From IMG/VR virus record IMGVR_UViG_3300043410_000684, positions 1 through 22,477 of that record: 22,477 nt of DNA. One strand, given 5' to 3'. This document shows, in pieces, positions 13,415-20,283 of the stretch (position 1 is its first letter; each line of letters begins with the position of its first letter). Origin of the DNA: a virus. The position numbers were made by a program, and so were the translations under genes. A model generated the notes under the pieces. It made no database searches. It had not been told where the DNA came from and saw only the letters and a list, made by a program, of their open reading frames with translations.

Positions 13415-14038
13415 TTAATTAAATGCCTTTAATGCTCTAACCCAACGTTCTTTACGATCATCAAGACCTAAAGTTCCACCATTAATAACTTTTGTAGAAC
13501 CAGTAACGTCATTGTCATCAGCTAATACATTCAAATTGTGTGTATTCCAGAACCAGCAAGCAGATTCGATAGCACCTTCAAGTGTATCACAATACATTAC
13601 TGTTTCATCTAAATCTTTACCAATAGAATTAGCAAATCTAGTATAGTTATCTCTGCCTGTTAATTGTATCGCCCCACGGCCACGGAATTGATAACCATCA
13701 CCTGAATCTTCATCACCATTACCCATACGATCAGAATAAATCTTATTAGCAATCTTTTCTGGTTGACGGTGATATGGTTGTGCTGATTCTACTGTTGGGA
13801 ATCTTTTTGGAAACACTTTATGTAGACCATCAGCAGAGTAGTTTAAGTTTTCATGTAACATAGTGAAGTCAGCGCATTCGTGACCACATTGTGCTAAGAA
13901 ACCAGCCACTCTACGAGTAGTTGTTATTTCATATTTTGGTAATATTTCAGTTAATGCAACAAACAAATCGTGTATATGTTTATTTGTTGGACAAATCTGT
14001 TTTAATTGTTCTTCTGTGAAATCAAATTCGAAACTCAT
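13415..14038 (-). CDS. Endolysin, glycoside hydrolase family 19 (chitinase/lysozyme-like)
   Basis: The protein contains AQCGHECADF (49-58) and MLHENLNYSA (60-69), giving the catalytic Glu54 and Glu63 of GH19-type enzymes, and GYQFRGRGAIQLTGRDNY (115-132), the substrate-cleft signature. It is 207 aa, a single catalytic domain without signal peptide or wall-binding domain, so it needs the holin to reach the wall. It cleaves the glycan strand of peptidoglycan. It is the first gene of the lysis cassette in transcription order, with spanins, lipoprotein and holin-like genes after it. Confidence 0.9.
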   Translation of the reverse strand: MSFEFDFTEEQLKQICPTNKHIHDLFVALTEILPKYEITTTRRVAGFLAQCGHECADFTMLHENLNYSADGLHKVFPKRFPTVESAQPYHRQPEKIANKIYSDRMGNGDEDSGDGYQFRGRGAIQLTGRDNYTRFANSIGKDLDETVMYCDTLEGAIESACWFWNTHNLNVLADDNDVTGSTKVINGGTLGLDDRKERWVRALKAFN

Positions 14039-14049
14039 TATTCACCTTT

Positions 14050-15084
14050 CTACATTTTTGGTGGGGTTCTACGACCCATTGGTAAAAGAACTACTTTTTT
14101 CTTTCTCATTGGATGAACACCTGGTTCACCTGATTTACTACCTGGAGGTTGTCCCATACCAGCAACTGCGCCTGAACCAGTCACATTTGTTGGACCTGGA
14201 ACTGCAATACCACCATCTTCACCCATATTTAATCTCTTTGTGGCTCGATCTGTACCTACATTTCTATTTTTCCACTTTCTATCACCTAGAGCATCGGATG
14301 CACTAGGTCTCATCATAGTGTATGTTTTTTGTAAATTAGCTTTTTGTCTATATGACTTTAGTTTTTCTCTACCTGCTTCAGTATCACCAATTTCTTGTAT
14401 TTGTTCTACTTCTTCATTTTTTAATGAAGCTAGTTCTGATTTATGATGTCTAATATTTTCTTCATGTTCATCACCTTTACGTGTGCCATAATGAACATCA
14501 GCCATGTGGTCATGATATTTAATCATAGCTTTATGGTATCCAATTGTTCCATTTTTATATTCTCTAGCTGTTTGTAATAAATTATCACCAACAGATTCAT
14601 TTATTTCAGTTTCTTCTTTTAGATGTGCTATTTTATTATAGTCATCCATTGTTAATATGCCTTTATGACGCATATCAATAAGGCGTTCAACAACTTTATG
14701 TAATTCTACATCAGTCTTTACATCTTCACGAATAAGTTCAAATACACGAATCAATAATGGAATATCAAAAGTGATAGTATCTTTCTTATCAACTGATTCT
14801 GATATATCGCCAGTTAGATGTTCAGCATGAGTGTGTTTATGAGTATTAACATGAGCAACAAACTTATTAGCATGTTCTCTTTCTCTAAAACCAAATACAT
14901 ACCCTTTATCGGTAGCACCTTTATATGTGCCATGATGTTGGTTTACACCATAGTTTACGTGATCTTTAGGAAATGTAGAATGTTGATCATCAGGTTCGTC
15001 ATAGTTACGAACATGAACTTCGTGTGGATAACCATCAGACTCTTGTAATTGAGATTCTTTTCTAAGTTTACCAAATGATTTCAT
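14050..15084 (-). CDS. Modular virion-type protein with capsid-targeting-like N-terminus (344 aa)
   Basis: The start MKSFGKLRKESQLQE resembles the short N-terminal capsid-targeting peptides of T4 internal head proteins. I place it at the ATG (15084) that overlaps the upstream stop as TAATG; a GTG at 15096 is less likely. Four blocks follow: a His-rich part (20-92), a helical block DIPLLIRVFELIRED to LTMDDYNKIAHL (107-155) of a kind recurring in marine phage structural proteins, a helical His-rich part (167-222) and EEVEQIQEIGDTEAGREKL (225-243) with a basic continuation. The C-terminus is Gly/Pro-rich. Linkers DISES, EINES and QIQEI divide the blocks and resemble prohead-protease sites. Function is inferred only. 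Confidence 0.75.
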   Translation of the reverse strand: MKSFGKLRKESQLQESDGYPHEVHVRNYDEPDDQHSTFPKDHVNYGVNQHHGTYKGATDKGYVFGFREREHANKFVAHVNTHKHTHAEHLTGDISESVDKKDTITFDIPLLIRVFELIREDVKTDVELHKVVERLIDMRHKGILTMDDYNKIAHLKEETEINESVGDNLLQTAREYKNGTIGYHKAMIKYHDHMADVHYGTRKGDEHEENIRHHKSELASLKNEEVEQIQEIGDTEAGREKLKSYRQKANLQKTYTMMRPSASDALGDRKWKNRNVGTDRATKRLNMGEDGGIAVPGPTNVTGSGAVAGMGQPPGSKSGEPGVHPMRKKKVVLLPMGRRTPPKM

Positions 15085-15509
15085 TAGCAATTCCACTTTC
15101 TTAATGACTTATTAATTCTTGAATCCGGATCATGAGCAGTTTTAGCTGAAGTTAATTTAGCTTTCATACCTTTCATTCTTGAACAGAATGATTTTCTACG
15201 ATTAGCTGATTTAGAACCTGGTTTTAATTTACTAGGTTTAGTAGTGACCGCTGTTTGTAATTTTGAACCTGGATGTTCTCTGCGATATGATGCAACGCCT
15301 GCTTTATTGAGACCACCTTCGGGATTTTTACCAGCAGCACGTTGCCATGCAGGAGTTGATTCTTCAACACTTTCTGGAACGCAGTTAGGAACTGTTCTGC
15401 CATTTTTCTTTTTAGTACCTACGGCAGTATAACCTTTCCAACAAGCTTTCTTTAATTCACCTGATGGTTTAGATATTTCTTCTATCGTGTATGTTAAAAA
15501 AGATTTCAT
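15084..15509 (-). CDS. DUF6321-like two-module basic virion-type protein (141 aa)
   Basis: After an N-terminus MKSFLTYTIEE that resembles a capsid-targeting peptide come two recognisable modules: KKACWKGYTAVGTKKKNGR to VPNCVP (20-45), and AWQRAAGKNPEGGLNKAG through RRKSFCSRMKGM to DPDSRINKSLRKW (54-139), the latter matching what I know as DUF6321. They are joined by ESVEES, again an acidic linker. The protein is highly basic with five cysteines, compatible with binding DNA or RNA in the head or with zinc binding. It overlaps both neighbours by one to four bases. The module names come from memory and were not searched. Confidence 0.75.
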   Translation of the reverse strand: MKSFLTYTIEEISKPSGELKKACWKGYTAVGTKKKNGRTVPNCVPESVEESTPAWQRAAGKNPEGGLNKAGVASYRREHPGSKLQTAVTTKPSKLKPGSKSANRRKSFCSRMKGMKAKLTSAKTAHDPDSRINKSLRKWNC

Positions 15510-15892
15510 AGTTTTCTCAATATCTCTGCGATGTTTAAATCTACCATAATAGTAGATGATTCTATGTTATTATTTCTTATACCTTCAACTCTATTTGGCA
15601 TATAATTGAGATACAATAAAAATGTCTTTAGTATATCGTAGTCACGTTCATCTATTCGGTAGAATAAAATTCTCGTAGCTGCTTCTACACCAAAGACATT
15701 GTAAATGAGAATGATATGATTAAGTATCAATCTCTCTTTTAATATATTGCTTTTTTTATATTTGCGAAATAACTTTTTAAGATATTTCGTTCTTTTTAAG
15801 TCACCTTCAAATTCCGACATTATGCAATTCGGAGAATTGTAAGATTTCATTGCATATATCGTAAAATTTTCATCATTTAAATCATCAAACAT
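15506..15892 (-). CDS. DUF7207-like phage protein (128 aa)
   Basis: The start MFDDLNDENFTIYAMKSYNS, the middle LKERLILNHIILIYNVFG and the end LKTFLLYLNYMPN match a small helical family I associate with T4-like marine phages (DUF7207). It has no cysteine pairs and no membrane segment of convincing length. The gene is the first after the terminator at 15910-15931, and overlaps the next gene by four bases (ATGA). No sure promoter was found in the 17 bases between terminator and start, so it may depend on read-through. Function unknown; a head-assembly role is possible from its neighbours. Confidence 0.75.
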   Translation of the reverse strand: MFDDLNDENFTIYAMKSYNSPNCIMSEFEGDLKRTKYLKKLFRKYKKSNILKERLILNHIILIYNVFGVEAATRILFYRIDERDYDILKTFLLYLNYMPNRVEGIRNNNIESSTIMVDLNIAEILRKL

Positions 15893-15909
15893 ATAATCTC
15901 TTAATAATC

Positions 15910-15931
15910 AAAAAGAGGGGCCGAAGCCCCT
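15910..15931 (-). terminator. Rho-independent terminator with UUCG loop
   Basis: On the - strand the 6-bp stem AGGGGC/GCCCCT closes a TTCG tetraloop, an especially stable RNA loop, and is followed by CTTTTT. It stands eight bases after the stop of the Ig-like virion gene and so ends or weakens the late transcript. In the other direction the stem is followed by a weaker TATTTT run. Confidence 0.9.
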
Positions 15932-15938
15932 ATTTTAA

Positions 15939-16850
15939 TTAAGCACCAGCAAATATAGTGATTGAAGCATTTGCGGATGTTACTGATGCTGCAGTAGCAT
16001 TTGTAATGCCAGCTGGTGGTGTTGATGTAGCAGTAACACGGAACACATATGTATTAGCATTTGTGAACTTAGGTGTAACTGTCAACGTTGCAGATGTATT
16101 GCCTGCAAATGTTGTATTACCAACTGAAGTTGTACCGTTAAGAATGTTAGTCCAACCGATAGAACCTGAAGCATTGTTGTATTGCCAAACATAAGTTGTT
16201 GTAGCACTTGTAGGTTTAGCTAATGTAGCAACTGTAAATGTTGCAGAATTAGAATTAGCTGAACTTGAGTAAATAGAAGTTGATGAAGGTTGAGTTACAA
16301 TACTGATAGATGCATCTGGATAAATTGTATCATCATCATTATTATCTGATTTAAATGTAGCCACAACAGCAAGAAGTTCTTCGTGAACACGACCAACACG
16401 ACCAGCAGTTGTTAATGTTAATGAAGCATTACCAGATGGTGGTGTTGCTGAAGTTGGTAAAACTGTATATGAACCAGCTGAAGTAACAACAACGTTTTTA
16501 ACTTCACCTGATGTTTTAACATACATGTAAGCATTAGCATCTGTACCAGTACCACCTACAAATGTAATATAACCGTTAGCACCATAAGCGCCAGTATTTG
16601 CGGTTAATGTTGTAACGCTACCTGTACCTGTTTTTCTTAGAACCCAACCTGTGCCTGGATGATTATTATTAACAATAGCTTCATTAGAATCTACTGCAAA
16701 TAAACCATCTACTTCACCAGCAAAGTATGCACTGTTTGTTGTGTTGCCATATAACAGAGCAGCTTCAGCTGACGTTGGTGCTTTATGGACTGACGCTGCA
16801 GCCCAATATGGTGCGTTTGAAGACGCATCGTAATTTCCCCATGAGGACAT
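15939..16850 (-). CDS. Ig-like domain virion/decoration protein (303 aa)
   Basis: The first part (MSSWGNYDASSNAPYW, then GNTTNSAYF and a VDGLFAVD stretch) looks like the N-terminal region of small virion proteins of pelagic phages. Residues about 75-150 are Gly/Thr/Ala-rich beta-strand material. Residues about 180-303 form an Ig-like sandwich: ISIVTQP entry, ATFTVAT, YVWQYNN with the core Trp222, ATLTVTP and YVFRVTAT. No cysteines are present. Such proteins decorate capsids or tails and may bind host surface sugars or polymers (compare T4 Hoc). The start has a strong AAAGGAGA site. A GATAAATA late-promoter box lies 34 bases upstream, and a terminator follows, so it can be an independent, highly expressed late unit. 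Confidence 0.8.
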   Translation of the reverse strand: MSSWGNYDASSNAPYWAAASVHKAPTSAEAALLYGNTTNSAYFAGEVDGLFAVDSNEAIVNNNHPGTGWVLRKTGTGSVTTLTANTGAYGANGYITFVGGTGTDANAYMYVKTSGEVKNVVVTSAGSYTVLPTSATPPSGNASLTLTTAGRVGRVHEELLAVVATFKSDNNDDDTIYPDASISIVTQPSSTSIYSSSANSNSATFTVATLAKPTSATTTYVWQYNNASGSIGWTNILNGTTSVGNTTFAGNTSATLTVTPKFTNANTYVFRVTATSTPPAGITNATAASVTSANASITIFAGA

Positions 16851-16879
16851 CTTTATTCTCCTTTAATCTTAGATGTTTA

Positions 16880-17587
16880 CTATCTATTTATCTTTTTTTT
16901 ATCTGCTTTAATCTGCATTCCAGAAGCATCAGACTTGTTATTTGGTTTATTCAACATTGGATCAAACTCGACATCATCTCGTTTTTGACCTGTTAATGTT
17001 GTTCCACCAGTTAATATAGCCGCTGCTTTTGGTTTACTATCTGATTGGTCGTCTTGCTGACCATCTTTTACTTTAGCAAATTTGGGTTTCTTGCCATATG
17101 ATTCTCCACCTTTATCGTCTTTTTCGTGGTCATATAACTCTTCTTTTACTTCTTTTTTAACTTTATGTTTTTTGTATAGTGCTTTAATCAAGTTAGCGTT
17201 TCTAGACATACCTTTTGCTCTTTCACCCACAACTCTAGAACTAGAACCTTTAGGATCTATTCCATCGTTACCAGGAAATTCAAGTGCTTCAGTTGCAACA
17301 GCACTTTGAGGTTTATTTACATGAACACGTCTTTTTAATGCCATATCTTTAGTATGAACTCTAGTTTGAGAAATACCCATAGATGATGGTTTATTTTGTG
17401 CAGTAGGACTATTAATTGGTTGTTCAATTATAATCTCTTCATTTTGCATACGTTGTGCAAATTGTTGAAATCTAATAGTCTTGGTTAAAGCCATGCGTCT
17501 ATTTCTATCAATAGTCTGTGGATTATAACCCATAGACTTGATATATCTATCTACAATGTCTTTAGCAAATTCGTCTAATTGATCCAT
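16880..17587 (-). CDS. Unknown basic virion-type protein sharing a module with the 893-aa protein (235 aa)
   Basis: Residues 12-45 (VDRYIKSMGYNPQTIDRNRR and following) repeat, with 15 identities in 34, the module at residues 830-863 of the upstream 893-aa protein. Both proteins also have a matching EELYD/EALYD stretch. The rest is low-complexity, rich in Lys, Asp, Gly, Ser and Gln, and probably disordered. The ribosome binding site AGAGGA is encoded by the last codons of the upstream gene, and the start lies two bases after that gene's stop. The last codons contain a GATAAATA late-promoter box for the next gene. I infer a partner or paralogue of the 893-aa protein in head assembly. Confidence 0.7.
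   Translation of the reverse strand: MDQLDEFAKDIVDRYIKSMGYNPQTIDRNRRMALTKTIRFQQFAQRMQNEEIIIEQPINSPTAQNKPSSMGISQTRVHTKDMALKRRVHVNKPQSAVATEALEFPGNDGIDPKGSSSRVVGERAKGMSRNANLIKALYKKHKVKKEVKEELYDHEKDDKGGESYGKKPKFAKVKDGQQDDQSDSKPKAAAILTGGTTLTGQKRDDVEFDPMLNKPNNKSDASGMQIKADKKKINR
16885..16892 (-). promoter_or_regulatory. T4-type late promoter box GATAAATA
   Basis: The - strand reads eight A residues followed by GATAAATA, 34 bases before the ATG of the Ig-like gene. T4 late promoters carry TATAAATA at -10, and marine relatives use NATAAATA-type boxes. The same 16 bases occur at 20337-20352. It lies in the last codons of the 235-aa gene. Confidence 0.65.
17453..17554 (-). repeat. Diverged protein-module repeat, copy B
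   Basis: It encodes residues 12-45 of the 235-aa protein. It pairs with 17683-17784 in the 893-aa gene (core RYIKSMGY / KYIRSMGY). The two copies are about 130 bases apart, at the end of one gene and the start of the next, suggesting duplication followed by gene splitting or shuffling. Confidence 0.7.
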
Positions 17588-17589
17588 TA

Positions 17590-20271
17590 TTATCCTCTAG
17601 CGGTTGCACCTGGTGACATATGGTCATCAATGTCTTGAGTACCTTTTTGACCACCATCATATAAAGCTTCAGTTTTTTGTGATGAAGCAAATGTTTTAAA
17701 TGCATTTGTTTTAGCAAACATCACTTTTTTGTTCTTATCAAGATGTTCTGGATCATAACCCATTGATCTGATATATTTGTCTAAAACTGCGGTTTCATCT
17801 ATTGAAACTTCTTCTGCCCATTTACCTGTTTTGTAAAATCTATTTTGTATACCTTTAGCAATATCAGTATTTGAACCTGGATTCTTTTGACGTTTAACAG
17901 CAGCTACAAATTTTTTATTATTCTTTGCTGCTTTTTCTCTTTGAGCATACTCTCTTGAAGAAATTTCAGTCGATTCATCAACTTGTTCTACTTCTTCAGT
18001 TTTTTTTGACCACTCTGGTTGTTTTGTTTTTCTATTAAATAAATCTTCTAAATCTTTTTTCTTTTGTGCAGCTAATTCAGGATCAGGTTTACTAGGTTTA
18101 TATGTTCCAGCTTTTATTTCAGCAGAAACACCTTTAAATGTATTAAATCCTTCAGACTTAACCCCATATTTAGCTTTTAATTCATCAAATTTAGCTTTTG
18201 CTTCTTTTTCAGCATTTTCACCTGAAGCTGCATATAGTTCTTTATCGTGAAAATCACCACCTCTTCGTGGATTTTGAGTATCTACTTTAAATGTATGGTG
18301 ATTAACAAACCACTTTTGGTCTTTAGGGTCAGGACCAGTGTGTGCTTGTTTAACTAAATGAATATGACCACCATCACTATGTTTAACTTTATCTTTTAAC
18401 TCATAAGAAGTTTCGTTAATAGATTCTACTTCTTCTGGTAATTTACGTTTTGCGCCATGTTCTTTATTAGCTAGTGTTGACTTAATTGCAGTTTTTAATA
18501 ATGTTCTTTGTCTAGATTTATCATCATCAGAATATTTAAGTCGGCTTCCTGGTAAATTTCCAGCAGGAATATTTTTCAAATTAGTTTGACCAGCTCTTGG
18601 TTTTCTTAAAACTGCGTTCAATCCAGTTCTAGCTTTAAGTGGATCAGGCGATGTTCCAGTTCCTGGTGTAATTACACGTTCAGCTTTTTTTTTATCGTCT
18701 TCTGAAGTGCAACCAGCCTTACCCATCATTGTTTCATCAACTTGTTCGATTTCTTCTTTTTTCATTACAACTTCGTTTTCATCTTTAGGTGTAACGATAG
18801 TTGCTTTCTTGATATTTTTCATATCTTTAGCACGTGCAAGAAGATCACCAAGTTTAACTAATGGTTTAGTATAGATTGGACCACCTGTGCCTTCAGATAA
18901 ATCAGGATCAAATGAATTCTTTTGAAGAGATTTATTTTGGAGAGATTTTAAACCTTGATGAGCTAAATGTGCAGCGGCTGATGGACCATAACCATGTTTA
19001 CCAGGTTTAGCAATCGGTCCATGCGGTTTATCTGGTGTGAATGGTAAATCTTTTGATTTATATTCGGATTTTTTTGGTTCTGAAGCTTCAGAAACATCTT
19101 TTGTGAGTTTCTTGATGTGATGTAAAACTTCTTGTTTATCAACCTTATGAGCATCGTCCATACCATCAATAGCATCTTCAATATGGTCCATTGTTACATC
19201 TTTACCATGTTTTTTAACAAGATGTTTAGCAATAGCTTCGTTATCAACGATTGCTTCATTTAATTTAGAATAACTATGTGCTGTGTGATGACCAGCAATA
19301 ACAGCTACATCACCACCAGAAATGCCATGTTCTTTTCCAACTTTCTCATAGTCTGCTTTTTTAAATTCTTTTGGACTTGAATATCCTTGTTTGTCAGCAT
19401 GCATCATCATTGTAGTGTAGATATCTTTCATGCGACCTTCATTAAGTTCTACTTCTTCTTTAGCCATTTTAGTAGCGGTAGCATACATTACATCTTTTGC
19501 TCTAGAGCCATATCTTGCTTTGAAACCTGCTAAACCTTTTTTCATCGATTTAACATATTTTTCTTTTTTCTCAGTTTCACCTGATGTTAATGTTCTTTCA
19601 TCAATTTCAACTGATTCATGTTTAGCACGAATCTTAGCTAAAATAGCACCAGCAACTTTCTTGCCACTCTCTGCTGAACCATATTCTTTACCTGCTTTAG
19701 CTGCAATCTTAGCAAAGTTTTTACCTGGCTTACCAATGTCTTTACCTGCTTTAGCAGCTTTTGCTGAATATACAGCTTCATCTAAATCAAGTTCTACTTC
19801 TTCTTTTTTAGAAGCACGAAGTTTTTTGAAATCGTCAGAATCTAATTTACCGTTATGATTCTTATCAAGCTTAACTTGGCCACCTTTTAATTCTTCTCCA
19901 ATACCTAAAGCTTTGTTGGTTTGTTTGTGTAGTGCTTGAAGTCTATCTAAACTTGGTGCTGGTCTTGGTCTACCACTTGGAACATATTTTGGTGGAGGTG
20001 TCACACCTTTTGGTAATTCTTCATCTAATTCAGGTTCGTCTTTTTGTTTAGAACCACCGTAAGCAGTACCAGCAACTTTACGAACACCTTGAGGTTTGTC
20101 TTCACCCTTTTCAGCTTTATCAGCTTCTTCTTTATCTCTCAAAGCATCTAGTTTTTTCTTACGAGCAACAGCCTCTGGATCAGGTTTAGCTGGTTCAACT
20201 TTAGCTTCACCCAATACAGAATTAACTGCATCGACTAGTGACTTTGGAACATCTGGGGCAAATTTTGACAT
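17590..20271 (-). CDS. Large modular virion-type protein with EF-hand and protease-site-like linkers (893 aa)
   Basis: No single known family covers it. It is a string of short charged modules: KPDPE repeat (29-46), EF-hand loop (136-147), YSAKAAKAGKDIGKPGKNF block (168-218), KYVKSMKKGLAGFKARYG to YATATKMA (238-270), a His-rich block (280-390), a Gly/Pro/Lys stretch (400-470), NAVLRKPRAG to KLP (552-611), a beta-like block with WFVNHHTFKV (621-700), a second KPDPE repeat (728-745), REYAQREKAA to KTGKW (773-818) and an SMGY module (830-863). Modules are separated by acidic linkers ending in hydrophobic-x-Glu, such as EEVELNE, EEVEQVDE and EEVSIDE. It is Lys/Glu rich, with one cysteine. A prohead-core or internal head polyprotein is the best inference. 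A GATAAATA box and AGGAG precede it. Confidence 0.75.
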   Translation of the reverse strand: MSKFAPDVPKSLVDAVNSVLGEAKVEPAKPDPEAVARKKKLDALRDKEEADKAEKGEDKPQGVRKVAGTAYGGSKQKDEPELDEELPKGVTPPPKYVPSGRPRPAPSLDRLQALHKQTNKALGIGEELKGGQVKLDKNHNGKLDSDDFKKLRASKKEEVELDLDEAVYSAKAAKAGKDIGKPGKNFAKIAAKAGKEYGSAESGKKVAGAILAKIRAKHESVEIDERTLTSGETEKKEKYVKSMKKGLAGFKARYGSRAKDVMYATATKMAKEEVELNEGRMKDIYTTMMMHADKQGYSSPKEFKKADYEKVGKEHGISGGDVAVIAGHHTAHSYSKLNEAIVDNEAIAKHLVKKHGKDVTMDHIEDAIDGMDDAHKVDKQEVLHHIKKLTKDVSEASEPKKSEYKSKDLPFTPDKPHGPIAKPGKHGYGPSAAAHLAHQGLKSLQNKSLQKNSFDPDLSEGTGGPIYTKPLVKLGDLLARAKDMKNIKKATIVTPKDENEVVMKKEEIEQVDETMMGKAGCTSEDDKKKAERVITPGTGTSPDPLKARTGLNAVLRKPRAGQTNLKNIPAGNLPGSRLKYSDDDKSRQRTLLKTAIKSTLANKEHGAKRKLPEEVESINETSYELKDKVKHSDGGHIHLVKQAHTGPDPKDQKWFVNHHTFKVDTQNPRRGGDFHDKELYAASGENAEKEAKAKFDELKAKYGVKSEGFNTFKGVSAEIKAGTYKPSKPDPELAAQKKKDLEDLFNRKTKQPEWSKKTEEVEQVDESTEISSREYAQREKAAKNNKKFVAAVKRQKNPGSNTDIAKGIQNRFYKTGKWAEEVSIDETAVLDKYIRSMGYDPEHLDKNKKVMFAKTNAFKTFASSQKTEALYDGGQKGTQDIDDHMSPGATARG
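17683..17784 (-). repeat. Diverged protein-module repeat, copy A
   Basis: It encodes residues 830-863 of the 893-aa protein (LDKYIRSMGYDPEHLDKNKK and following) and is the partner of 17453-17554. It directly follows the linker EEVSIDE. Confidence 0.7.
18037..18090 (-). repeat. KPDPE module, copy 2, inside the 893-aa gene
   Basis: Residues 728-745 read KPDPELAAQKKKDLEDLF, against KPDPEAVARKKKLDALRD at residues 30-47. The shared pattern KPDPExxAxKKK is an internal repeat, so the same module was used twice, near each end of the protein. Confidence 0.6.
19831..19866 (-). other. EF-hand calcium-binding loop in the 893-aa protein
   Basis: Residues 136-147 read DKNHNGKLDSDD, followed by Phe148. 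This is a canonical 12-residue loop with D1, N3, N5, G6, a hydrophobic residue at 8, D9 and an acidic residue at 12. Asp instead of the usual Glu at position 12 may lower calcium affinity or favour magnesium. It is a single loop without an obvious partner hand. Confidence 0.7.
20134..20187 (-). repeat. KPDPE module, copy 1, inside the 893-aa gene
   Basis: It encodes residues 29-46 of the 893-aa protein and is the partner of 18037-18090. It lies in the N-terminal Lys/Glu/Ala-rich region. Confidence 0.6.
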
Positions 20272-20283
20272 TATTATCTCCTA

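Noticed and set aside
15958-16194. 78-codon + strand frame opposite the Ig-like gene
   Set aside because: It is an Ala/Val-rich reverse image of the Thr/Ala-rich Ig-like protein, without a ribosome binding site.
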